Of a DNA stretch of 14,356 nt, positions 7,401 through 13,190 are shown in pieces; position 1 is the first letter of the stretch, and every line of letters begins with the position of its first letter. The notes beneath the pieces were generated by a model. It made no database searches. It worked only from the letters and a program-made list of their open reading frames with translations, and was not told the DNA's origin. The DNA lies in contig CARBKU010000017.1 of assembly GCA_948946035.1 (NCBI GenBank), positions 1 through 14,356 of the forward strand. The letters run 5' to 3'. The translations under genes were made by a program, and so were the position numbers. The stretch is from an uncultured Clostridia bacterium. GTDB taxonomy: Bacteria; Bacillota; Clostridia; TANB77; CAG-508.

Positions 7401-10093
7401 GAGGTAGATATTCATATACATATGCAGGAGGATTAATAGGATATACAAATAATAAAAATACCATAGAAGAATCATATGCAATAGGAACTATAAAAATAGG
7501 AGCTAATCCATCAAATATAGGAGGATTAGTAGGGTATATTTATACTAATGCTACTACTATTGATAATGCATATTCAAATGTAGAAATAACTGGTACAGGA
7601 AATAATATTTCTTCAACAGTAGGAGGATTAGTAGGATACGTATTGCGTGATAATACACATGTAGAAAATACATATGCAATAGGTAAGATAGATGTAGATA
7701 ATTATCAAAGTATAGGAGGTTTAATAGGAAACACAAATTTAAATGCAGTAAACTCATATTGGGCACCAGAAACAGTAGGAATAAGCGAAAAGATTTCAAA
7801 AACATCAGGAATAATAAGAGCAATTAAAGTAATGTTAGTTGAAAGTAATTATAAAGATTGGGACTTTACTAATGTATGGAAAATAGAACCAAATAGAGGA
7901 AGTTTACCATATTTAAAAAATATAGAAAGACCAAATGAAATATTAGAAGAAAATCTTTCATATGAAAGATATGAAGGGGAAGGAACAGAAGAACAACCTT
8001 ATGTTATAGATACTATTAAAAAGTTCGAAAATATAAATCGCTTTTCAAGTAATACTAATTTTGTATTAGGAGCGGATTTGGATTTTTCAGAAGTAGAAAA
8101 CTATACTCCAATAGGAACAAAAGAAATGCCATTTGATAAAGTATTAGATGGAAATGGATATAAAATAAGTAATGTAAAAATAGAATCATCAAATGAAAGC
8201 ATAGGTTTATTTGGAGAGGTTAATAATACTACAATAAAAAATATTGTATTAGATAATATTAATATAGTAGGAACAGTAAATTCAGGTAATTCGTTTGTAG
8301 GAGGATTAGCAGGTACAGTTAATAATTCGACAATTGAAAGTGTAAAAATAAATAGAATTACTATAACAGAAAATGGAAGTACAAGAAGTTCTATATATAT
8401 GGGAGGATTAATAGGACTACAAAATGGAGGAACAATAACTAATTGTTACGCAAAAGAAAATATAGTAACAAAAGCAACAAATGCGGGAAATCACTTTATA
8501 GGTGGACTAGTAGGAATTGTAAGTAATAATGCAATAGAAAAATCATATGCAATAGGAAATATAGAGCTAGGAACAATTAAAACAACTGTAGGAGGTTTAA
8601 TAGGAGTTGTTAACGATGATACTACAAGCATAGGAAATTCTTATTCAAATGTAGAAATAAAAGGAACAAATAACACTTTATCACAGGTAGGAGGATTGAT
8701 AGGAAATTCTAAAACTAATTTAATAAGAAATACATATGCAATAGGAGATATAGATGTATTAAGTGGTACATTAGGAGGACTAATAGGTAATAATGTAGAG
8801 GTAGAAAACTCATATTGGATACCAGAAACAGTAGGAATAAGTAAGGAGACATCAATAGTAGCAGGAGAAGCAAAAACAATTGAAGAAATGCTAAGTCAAG
8901 ATAACTATACAAACTGGGATTTTACAAATATATGGACAATAGAATCAGAAGGTAAGAGTTTACCATACCTAAAAGGTATGGAACGACCAGATGAAATGTT
9001 ACTAGAAAATTTATCATATGCACAATATGAAGGAGAAGGAACAGAAGAAAATCCATTTTTAATCTATACAATAAAAGATTTACAATATCTAAAAAAGAAA
9101 AGTATGGTTGGGATATATCATTACAAAATAATGAATGATATTGATGCAAGTAGTGTTGAAAACTTTTTACCAATAGGAGAATTTACTGGAACATTAGATG
9201 GAAATGGATACAAGGTAAGTAATTTAAATATAAACTCATCAAAACAATATATAGGTATGTTTGGAGAGGTTAATAATAGTACTATAAAAAATATGACATT
9301 AGAGAATGTTAATGTAACAGTAAAAAATGCATATAGCGCTGGACTAGCAGGAAAAGCTTCTAATTCAAACATAGAAAATGTAAAAATAAATGGAATTACT
9401 ATAGATGGAAACGTATCAGGAGAAGGTGTATATATAGGAGGATTAATAGGACAACAAAGTGGAGGAATAGTAAAAAATTGTAATGTAAAAGGAGAAATAG
9501 AAACAACAGGATCAGTAAATTCAGCATATATAGGTGGACTAATAGGAAGTATAAATGATTCAACAATAGAAGAAAGTAGTAGCGAAATAAATATAACAAA
9601 CAATTTAATAGGACGTATAGCTACAGGAGGATTAATAGGAGCATCAACACAAAATACAGTAAAGAGAAATTATAGTAGAGTTAATATATATGATAGCAAC
9701 ACAAAAAATACAAATGTAGGTGGGTTAATAGGAAGTGTAGGAAATAATAAAATAGAACAATCATATGCAATAGGGAATATAAAACTAGGAAATAATACAT
9801 TTTATGCAGGAGGATTAATAGGATGGGCTCAGAGAAATAATACTGGTATAGAGAATGTTTATACAAATGTTAAAATAGAAGGTACAGGAAATTATGATTC
9901 TTATATACAAGGAATATTAGGGTATACTGAGGTATCAGCTACCCAAGTGAACACTAACTATGTAAAAAATGCATATGTAATAGGTAAGATAGATGTACAA
10001 AGATGGAAATCAAGATATGCAGGAGGTTCATATTGGGCTCCAGAAACAGTAGGAATAGATGCACAACGGATCAGGAGCAAGAACAATTTATGA
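1445..10093 (+). CDS. first frame of the giant adhesin: signal/membrane segment and GLUG modules 1-7
   Basis: As written this encodes 2882 residues. Residues 3-9 are basic (KFRKNKK) and 11-30 are hydrophobic, giving a signal peptide or anchor without an obvious AXA cleavage site. Seven homologous modules follow, starting at residues 53, 471, 894, 1319, 1744, 2177 and 2529. Each opens with a cap and an IGT/FDxxLxGNGxKI-type stretch. Each then carries rungs with the GLUG motif (GGLIG, GGLVG, GGLAG), usually eight, and closes with SYWxPETVGI, WDFxNVW and GSLPYLKxME. GLUG repeats build beta-solenoids in large bacterial surface proteins, so an elongated extracellular adhesin is inferred; the ligand is unknown. 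The last codons (from about residue 2872) are out of frame and end at TGA. The continuation RTIYEML, which matches the module consensus, lies in the +1 frame. This frame alone lacks a stalk or wall anchor. Confidence 0.85.
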   Translation: MEKFRKNKKIGVIIICLIAMTILSAIVFGGIYKQVKKVATSKETKANTSVTTVPDGYIGIYNDEDLANVASNLSGNYILMEDIDMTGKQYNAIGVTTAFTGIFDGNFHTISNLSIESSSQYIGMFGQINNSTIKNMTLDNVTVTGQTAYGNLYIAGLAGLSTNSNIENIKLNGITLTENGTTTNYIYLGGLLGQQTGGTTKACYVEGQIVTKEKSGIGYIGGLCGFTHNSVVLETSSSKINVTNNLTWTTYVGGLIGYSQGTNASVGLTINKCYSTVNIDGTSAGNTNVGGLIGFTTNKNTIAESYALGNIQIGSNNTYAGGLIGYIHNNYTSIDNAFSDVEIKGTGYADATIGGLAGYVVNNSTHIKNTYSIGKIDVSTYKTVGGLIGNQNMNVTNSYWAPETVGISEADSIVAGETRTISGMLTQDNYADWNFTNVWAIEPNRGSLTYLKNVERPNEILEENLQYEEYEGNGTEENPYIIDTIQKFQNINYFASNTYLLLGADLDFSGVENFSPIGTEAKPFDKILNGNGHKIINLSIESSNEMIGIFGKVNNGTIKNVILENISVSGTRSSGNTYLGALSGRSTNSTINNVKVNGATIEENGTARGYSYIGGLIGYQEEGTVIGSNLEGQIITIAKATTANIGGLVGYVYGSATIEQSSSKVNIVNNLTNTTYVGGLVGYSQGTSATVGSTISKNYSKVNIDGSNAGASNIGGLIGFTTNKNTIEQSYAIGNIKTGSNNTSTGGLIGYLNNYASIDNAYTNVEIEGTGNNSSQTGGLVGYAYNNTLHVKNTYAIGCISVQNGKLGGLIGNTNLNAENSYWTPETVGIMEEISTTSGELRTIHGMLTQENYKDWDFSNVWKMDENGKSFPYLISMEKPNEVLAENFVYEKYAGKGTEEEPYIIDTLKKFQNMNYFGSGTYYVLGADLDFSEVKNFIPIGTESKPFDKILNGNGHKIINANIESSSENIGIFGKVNNATIKNVTLENISLLGLRATGNTYVGGLAGKATNSSIENVKMTGVNITEKGATTGFRYLGGLVGYQDVGTVKNSNSDGEILTVEKSANGYVGGLIGWLQGSATVETSSSKINITNNLTGNKYVGGLIGYLQGTSTTVGPTINKNYSKVNIDGSSAGTTYAGGLVGYTNNKNTIAESYAIGNIGVGANTSNVGGLIGYINGNTTSVDNAYTNVEIKGAGNNSSQIGGLVGYAYNSAIHIKNTYAIGAINVVNGKIGGLIGNINLNAENSYWVPETMGINKETSTTAGETRTIKEMLSQDNYTNWDFSNIWKMEENEGSLPYLINMEKPTEILVENLPEAIKYEGEGTEENPFLIYTAKQLQYIIQKNKVGTYYYKLMKDIDATSAGNFLPIGDATKAFTGTLDGNGYKVSNLNIKSPSQYIGMFGQVNNATIKNMTLENVNVKGQTVSGDTYVSGLAGKVTNSNIEGIKITGINIEESGNTTSRIYLGGLVGHQIDGTVKNSNTEGEIVTKSKSAIGYIGGLIGYVQGLTTIEGNSSKINIVNNLTNTTYVGGLIGYSQGTSTTVGLTINKNYSKVNINGNSAGTTYTGGLIGYTTNKNTIEKSYVIGNIKIGINNANIGGLVGYFNSYSTVENSYTNVEIGGTGNNNGVIGGLLGYVNSSNIQIINTYATGKIDVPNGTVGGLIGSKNINAVNSYWIPEIVGISESISTVGGEAKKIEEMLTQENYVDWDFSSIWTIKPEKRSLPYLKDMEMPNEMLVENLPYEKYEGEGTEENPFLIYTAKQLQHIKKKSIIGTYYYKIMNDIDASEIENFNTIGTSKEPFTGGLDGNGYKVSNLNIESASDCIGMFGKINNGTVKNITIENISVTGTRNSGNTYSYLGGLAGTVANTTIENVEIKGITLTEKGTINTTMYLGGLVGYQDGGVAKNSSVEGEIVTTEKSAMGYIGGLIGYANGSILIEEDSSKINITNNLTGTTYVGGLIGHSQGTSATEGITINKNYSKVNIECATGGRYSYTYAGGLIGYTNNKNTIEESYAIGTIKIGANPSNIGGLVGYIYTNATTIDNAYSNVEITGTGNNISSTVGGLVGYVLRDNTHVENTYAIGKIDVDNYQSIGGLIGNTNLNAVNSYWAPETVGISEKISKTSGIIRAIKVMLVESNYKDWDFTNVWKIEPNRGSLPYLKNIERPNEILEENLSYERYEGEGTEEQPYVIDTIKKFENINRFSSNTNFVLGADLDFSEVENYTPIGTKEMPFDKVLDGNGYKISNVKIESSNESIGLFGEVNNTTIKNIVLDNINIVGTVNSGNSFVGGLAGTVNNSTIESVKINRITITENGSTRSSIYMGGLIGLQNGGTITNCYAKENIVTKATNAGNHFIGGLVGIVSNNAIEKSYAIGNIELGTIKTTVGGLIGVVNDDTTSIGNSYSNVEIKGTNNTLSQVGGLIGNSKTNLIRNTYAIGDIDVLSGTLGGLIGNNVEVENSYWIPETVGISKETSIVAGEAKTIEEMLSQDNYTNWDFTNIWTIESEGKSLPYLKGMERPDEMLLENLSYAQYEGEGTEENPFLIYTIKDLQYLKKKSMVGIYHYKIMNDIDASSVENFLPIGEFTGTLDGNGYKVSNLNINSSKQYIGMFGEVNNSTIKNMTLENVNVTVKNAYSAGLAGKASNSNIENVKINGITIDGNVSGEGVYIGGLIGQQSGGIVKNCNVKGEIETTGSVNSAYIGGLIGSINDSTIEESSSEINITNNLIGRIATGGLIGASTQNTVKRNYSRVNIYDSNTKNTNVGGLIGSVGNNKIEQSYAIGNIKLGNNTFYAGGLIGWAQRNNTGIENVYTNVKIEGTGNYDSYIQGILGYTEVSATQVNTNYVKNAYVIGKIDVQRWKSRYAGGSYWAPETVGIDAQRIRSKNNL
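1601..2854 (+). repeat. GLUG module 1 (cap type A)
   Basis: The cap reads VPDGYIGIYNDEDLANVA and leads to an EDIDMTG strand. Eight GLUG-type rungs follow, beginning with AGLAG and ending with GGLIG. The closing motif is SYWAPETVGI. The cap and the following FDGNFHTISNLSIESS segment are closest to module 8, with which it shares an exact 50-base stretch (1748-1797 and 10392-10441). Confidence 0.8.
2855..4123 (+). repeat. GLUG module 2 (cap type B)
   Basis: The cap is EGNGTEENPYIIDT followed by KFQNINYF and LGADLDFS. Eight rungs follow, the first reading GALSG. The close is SYWTPETVGI. It shares an exact 44-base stretch with module 4 (3438-3481 and 5988-6031). Confidence 0.8.
4124..5398 (+). 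repeat. GLUG module 3 (cap type B)
   Basis: The cap is AGKGTEEEPYIIDT with KFQNMNYF and LGADLDFS. Eight rungs follow, and the close is SYWVPETMGI. At 425 codons it is typical of the full-length modules. The linker to the next module has a short extension (ENLPEAIKYEG) not seen after modules 1 and 2. Confidence 0.8.
5399..6673 (+). repeat. GLUG module 4 (cap type C)
   Basis: The cap is EGEGTEENPFLIYT followed by AKQLQYI, GTYYYKLM and DIDATS. Eight rungs follow, the first reading SGLAG. The close is SYWIPEIVGI. The opening 47 bases (5394-5440) are identical to those of module 7 (9024-9070). Confidence 0.8.
6674..7972 (+). repeat. GLUG module 5 (cap type C)
   Basis: The cap is EGEGTEENPFLIYT with AKQLQHIKKKS and DIDASE. 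Eight rungs follow, and the close is SYWAPETVGI. It is the longest module (433 codons), with extra residues in the NYSKVNIECATGG segment. Confidence 0.8.
7973..9028 (+). repeat. GLUG module 6 (cap type B), two rungs short
   Basis: The cap is EGEGTEEQPYVIDT with KKFENINRF and LGADLDFS. Only six GLUG rungs are present. The SSSKINI...GGLIGYSQG and NYSKVNI...GGLIGYT rungs found in modules 1-5 are absent. The module is 352 codons, against 423-433 in modules 2-5, and the reading frame is kept. The close is SYWIPETVGI. Confidence 0.8.
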
Positions 10094-10253
10094 AATGCTA
10101 AGTAAAGGAAACTATGATAATTGGGATTTTAATAATATATGGGATATAAAAGAAAATAGAGGAAGTTTACCATATATAAAAGGAATGGAAATACCAAGTG
10201 AAATATTAGAAGAAAATCTTGTATATGAAAAAGATGGAGAGAGTTCGACTGCA
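9029..10253 (+). repeat. GLUG module 7 (cap type C), degenerate end containing the first frame break
   Basis: The cap is EGEGTEENPFLIYT with IKDLQYLKKKS and DIDASS. Rungs follow, but the last standard rung is missing. Where other modules read GG, then about 11 residues (LIGN...N), then SYW, this one reads YAGGSYW, an in-frame loss of 33 bases at 10027/10028. Thirty bases later the frame breaks. The module then continues in the +1 frame with ARTIYEML, NYDNWDFNNIW and GSLPYIKGME. Confidence 0.75.
10028..10090 (+). other. first frame break (+1), consistent with an 11-nt deletion
   Basis: The upstream frame is open to TGA at 10091-10093. The downstream frame has TAG at 10056-10058, so the shift lies at 10058 or later. 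Family motifs resume in the new frame by about 10077 (RTI). In modules 1-6 the spacer between the ATA (Ile) codon of VGI and the ML of the MLxxxNY motif is 16 codons (48 bases). Here it is 37 bases. A single loss of 11 bases therefore accounts for both the length and the frame. The in-frame ATG at 10059 has no ribosome binding site. Confidence 0.75.
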
Positions 10254-13190
10254 GTACCAGATGGATATATTGGAATATATACTGCTGAAGATTTAGCAAA
10301 TGTTGCAAATAATCCTTCAGGTAATTATATAGTAATGGCAGATATAGATATGACTGATAAAGAATATAATATAGTTGAAAATTTTACAGGAATTTTTGAT
10401 GGTAATTTTCATACTATAAGTAATTTAAGTATAGAATCTTCTTCAGAATCTGTTGGAATGTTTTCTTGTGATAAATATATGAGTAATATTGTAATAAAAG
10501 ATATGACATTAAGTAATATTACTTTAACAGCAACATCCCCTGGAGCTACTGTGGGAGTAGTATTAAATGATAGTAGTAAATACACAAAATACGAAATAAG
10601 TGGCATAAAGGTAGAAGGAATTACTATAAATTGTACAGAAGATTGTACTGTAGGAGGAATAGTAGGAAAAGGAAGTGTAAGTGATTCATATGTAAAAAAT
10701 ATAAATATACAAGCATCAGGTAATAACAACACTATAGGAGGAATAGTAGGAGAAGGAAGTGCAATTAAATCATTTTCTAAAAACATAAATATACAAGCAT
10801 CAGGTGATAACAATATTATAGGAGGAGCAATAGGAGTTGCAATAGGAGGTAATACAATATATTCAATGGGCAACATAACTGTATCTAATAGTACTAATAC
10901 AGTAATAGGAGGTTTAATAGGAAGTGTAACAGGAAATAACTATGTAACAAATGCATTTTCAACAGTATCAATCAAAGTAACAGAAGGAAACGAAATAACT
11001 GTAGGAAAATTAATAGGTAGAGCAGAAGGAAGATATATTTCACATACTGCATATTATGTAAATATCAATAGAGCATATGCTACAGGTAAAATAGAATTAA
11101 ATGGTAGTATATCTACAGTAGGATTGTTTGGAGATAGAGGTACATATGTAAATGTATCTGATTCTTATGATATAAATGAGGATGTAAAAAGATTGAGCTT
11201 TACTGAGGATGATGATGGAGAAATAAGAAGATTTACAGAGCAAATGTTAAATGAATATGCATATAATAATTGGCAGTTGTCTTCTTTATGGGCAATAGAA
11301 GAAGATGGGAAAAGTCTACCATATTTTAGAGATATGGAACGACCAGATGAAGTATTAGCAGAAAATCTTGAATATCAAAAGTTTATGACAGTATGTGAAG
11401 GATCAGGAACAAAAGAAGATCCATTTATTATAGACAGTTTAGAAAAGTTAAAAATTATTAATTATTATGATGGAGATATTTATTTAAAATTAGCATGTGA
11501 TTTTGATTTTTTAGAAATAAAGGATTTTGCTCCAATTGGAACAGAAAACATACCTTTTAGTTCACATTTAGACTGTGATAATCATACAATAAGTAATTTA
11601 ACTATAGAATCATCTGATAATTATGTAGGATTATTTTGGAAAAATGCAAAAGGAACTATAGGAAATTTAAAATTAGAAAATTTAAATATTATATCTAATT
11701 ATAATGGTGAAAAATCATTTGTAGGAGGAGTAACTGGATATAATAGTGGAAAACTATATAATATTGAAATAGATGGAAAGACACAAAATATAGGAAATGT
11801 AACAGATTTATTTATTGGAGAAATTGCTGGATATAATAATGCAGTTATAAATGATAGCAAAATAAATGGAACAACAGAAAATGCTGGAAATGTAACAAAT
11901 TTATATATGGGACAAGTTGCTGGACAAAATAATGGTTCAATAGGTAACACACATGCAAATGGAATAGTACAAAATTCAGGAAATACTGAAGATGCATGTA
12001 TTGGTGGTATAACTGGATATAATACTAGTGCAATTAAATTGTCATATAATACTGGAAAGATTATGACAAATAATATTAATAATTTATTTGTAGGTGGAAT
12101 TGCAGGACGTTCAGACTATACATTTTCAACTGCTACAAGTGGAGATACTTCGAGAAAATATATAGGTACAATTAGTTATTCTTACAGTAAAGGAACACAA
12201 CTATTAAATGCAAATAATGTTACTGTAGGAGGAATTATAGGATATGCTAAAACAGCAGCAACTAATGAAACTTATTCTATAGATAGTATAGATATAAACT
12301 CTTCTAATATAATATCAGGTGGAATAGTAGGAAAGGAAATTAAGCTTAGTACACCAAGTTGGAATGGAGTTTGGAGCAATTCTTATCCCCAAGTGGGGAT
12401 TAAAAAGTCTTATTCTAGTATAGAAGGAATAGAGGATACAACTTATAGAACTTTAGAAGAATTAAAACAACAAAATACATTTGAAGATTGGGATTTTGAA
12501 AGAGTATGGGAAATTAAAGAAAATATTGATACACCAAAAATTAGAATTGATAATAGTGAAAATAATTATCATGACGATAATTATTGGGATATATATACAT
12601 CCTATACATTAGATGATGGAATTGAAGGCAGAGAAGGTTATCATCATGGAAATCATGTCATAATTGATGATTGCATTAAATTTTATGCACGTTATCAAAG
12701 TATCGATGGATATTATGATTGGATATTCAAAGATTATCCTTATGCAGGAGAAAAGAAATTTAAATGGCAGACAAATGCCAATCAAGCTGGTTATATGCCA
12801 GGGTTTATATTTAATGCAAAAATATTGGATAACAAATTATCAGGATATATTTTATACAGTAATAACAATCTTAATGGTACCTATGTAATAGCAATATTTA
12901 GAGTAGATAATATAGATATTAATACTGGAGAGGGTTCTATTGAAAAAATAGCTGATTATGCTACTAACTCAGGTTCTTGGATGAGCTTTAGAGGAAGTAC
13001 AGCGTATAATATTGAGTTTTCACCTACTCATGTAACAGTTATAGGAGCACAGAACTATTATGATAAAGAAGATAATATAATTCCAAAGGTAATAGATATA
13101 GATTTAGATTATTCTAAACATGTAGGAGATGGTTTTGGATTTACTACATGGATAGGGAATACATTGGGAGATAATCTACGGAATATATGA
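10059..13190 (+). CDS. second frame of the giant adhesin: end of module 7, modules 8-9 and lectin-like region
   Basis: As an isolated reading frame this would be 1043 residues from the ATG at 10059. That ATG is internal to a module and has no Shine-Dalgarno sequence, so I read it as a continuation of the upstream frame. In order it holds the end of module 7 (to 10253), module 8 (10254-11396) and module 9 (11397 to about 12560). A non-repetitive, aromatic-rich region follows, from about 12561. It includes YYDWIF, KFKWQ, AGYMPGFIFNAKI, LSGYILY, GTYVIAIFRVD and HVTVIGAQNYYD. Its strand-like spacing resembles the concanavalin-like beta-sandwich domains found in Bacillota adhesins, so sugar or glycoprotein binding is a plausible but unproven role. 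The frame ends at TGA (13188-13190) just before the CnaB stalk, which continues in the +1 frame. Codon use matches the upstream part. Confidence 0.75.
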   Translation: MHNGSGARTIYEMLSKGNYDNWDFNNIWDIKENRGSLPYIKGMEIPSEILEENLVYEKDGESSTAVPDGYIGIYTAEDLANVANNPSGNYIVMADIDMTDKEYNIVENFTGIFDGNFHTISNLSIESSSESVGMFSCDKYMSNIVIKDMTLSNITLTATSPGATVGVVLNDSSKYTKYEISGIKVEGITINCTEDCTVGGIVGKGSVSDSYVKNINIQASGNNNTIGGIVGEGSAIKSFSKNINIQASGDNNIIGGAIGVAIGGNTIYSMGNITVSNSTNTVIGGLIGSVTGNNYVTNAFSTVSIKVTEGNEITVGKLIGRAEGRYISHTAYYVNINRAYATGKIELNGSISTVGLFGDRGTYVNVSDSYDINEDVKRLSFTEDDDGEIRRFTEQMLNEYAYNNWQLSSLWAIEEDGKSLPYFRDMERPDEVLAENLEYQKFMTVCEGSGTKEDPFIIDSLEKLKIINYYDGDIYLKLACDFDFLEIKDFAPIGTENIPFSSHLDCDNHTISNLTIESSDNYVGLFWKNAKGTIGNLKLENLNIISNYNGEKSFVGGVTGYNSGKLYNIEIDGKTQNIGNVTDLFIGEIAGYNNAVINDSKINGTTENAGNVTNLYMGQVAGQNNGSIGNTHANGIVQNSGNTEDACIGGITGYNTSAIKLSYNTGKIMTNNINNLFVGGIAGRSDYTFSTATSGDTSRKYIGTISYSYSKGTQLLNANNVTVGGIIGYAKTAATNETYSIDSIDINSSNIISGGIVGKEIKLSTPSWNGVWSNSYPQVGIKKSYSSIEGIEDTTYRTLEELKQQNTFEDWDFERVWEIKENIDTPKIRIDNSENNYHDDNYWDIYTSYTLDDGIEGREGYHHGNHVIIDDCIKFYARYQSIDGYYDWIFKDYPYAGEKKFKWQTNANQAGYMPGFIFNAKILDNKLSGYILYSNNNLNGTYVIAIFRVDNIDINTGEGSIEKIADYATNSGSWMSFRGSTAYNIEFSPTHVTVIGAQNYYDKEDNIIPKVIDIDLDYSKHVGDGFGFTTWIGNTLGDNLRNI
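10254..11396 (+). repeat. GLUG module 8 (cap type A, divergent)
   Basis: The cap VPDGYIGIYTAEDLANVA and FDGNFHTISNLSIESS repeat the start of module 1 almost exactly. The body differs from modules 1-7. It has shorter rungs with GGIVG, GGAIG and GGLIG, and the usual SYWxPETVGI close is replaced by SDSYDINEDVKRL. WQLSSLWAIEEDGKSLPYF and MERPDEVLAENL end it. Confidence 0.75.
10701..10874 (+). repeat. tandem rung repeat in module 8 (28 then 30 residues)
   Basis: Two adjacent units (10701-10784 and 10785-10874) both begin INIQASGxNN and contain IGGxxG. Their first 21 bases are identical, at a period of 84 bases. They are single solenoid rungs duplicated recently compared with their neighbours. Confidence 0.75.
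11397..12560 (+). repeat. GLUG module 9 (cap type B-like, divergent)
   Basis: The cap EGSGTKEDPFIIDS, with EKLKIINYY and LACDFDFLEI, matches type B at reduced identity. PIGTENIPF and DNHTISNLTIESS follow. The rungs use GGVTG, GEIAG, GQVAG, GGITG, GGIAG, GGIIG and GGIVG. It ends with WDFERVWEIKEN. The 3' boundary is approximate. Confidence 0.7.
11721..12089 (+). repeat. four 30-31-residue rungs in module 9
   Basis: Units of 31, 31, 31 and 30 codons begin VGGVTGYN, IGEIAGYN, MGQVAGQN and IGGITGYN. They share the pattern xGxxxGxN...NxGNxxxL. This is a more regular and shorter period than in modules 1-7. Confidence 0.75.
13156..13187 (+). other. second frame break (+1)
   Basis: The upstream frame is open until TGA at 13188-13190. 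The downstream frame is open only after TAG at 13153-13155, so the shift lies between them. Two readings are plausible: an extra G in the GGG run at 13166-13168, or a shift near CGG at 13179-13181. No paralogous copy of this segment is present in the window to decide. The downstream frame has no start with a ribosome binding site. Confidence 0.65.

Noticed and set aside
9121..9603. minus-strand open frame of 160 codons, and a similar one at 10409-10876
   Set aside because: Both lie opposite well-supported GLUG coding sequence. Their Leu/Ile/Pro-rich translations follow from the complement of A-rich codons, with no start signals or family motifs.
10082..10093. +1 slippage at the TGA stop (prfB-like) as the cause of the first break
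   Set aside because: Consensus residues (RTI) already appear in the new frame from about 10077, before the TGA, so the shift must be upstream of it.
10059..10253. independent gene start at the ATG at 10059
   Set aside because: It has no ribosome binding site or promoter, is preceded directly by TAG, and begins in the middle of a conserved module.
12385..12400. hairpin ATCCCC-AAGT-GGGGAT inside the adhesin, followed by AAAAA
   Set aside because: The stem is only 6 bp, it lies within coding sequence and no T-run follows on the + strand. It is unlikely to act as a terminator and probably reflects a chance GC-rich patch.
1601..12560. CRISPR-like or microsatellite array
   Set aside because: The repetition is at protein-module level with many silent differences and no constant short repeat with unique spacers.
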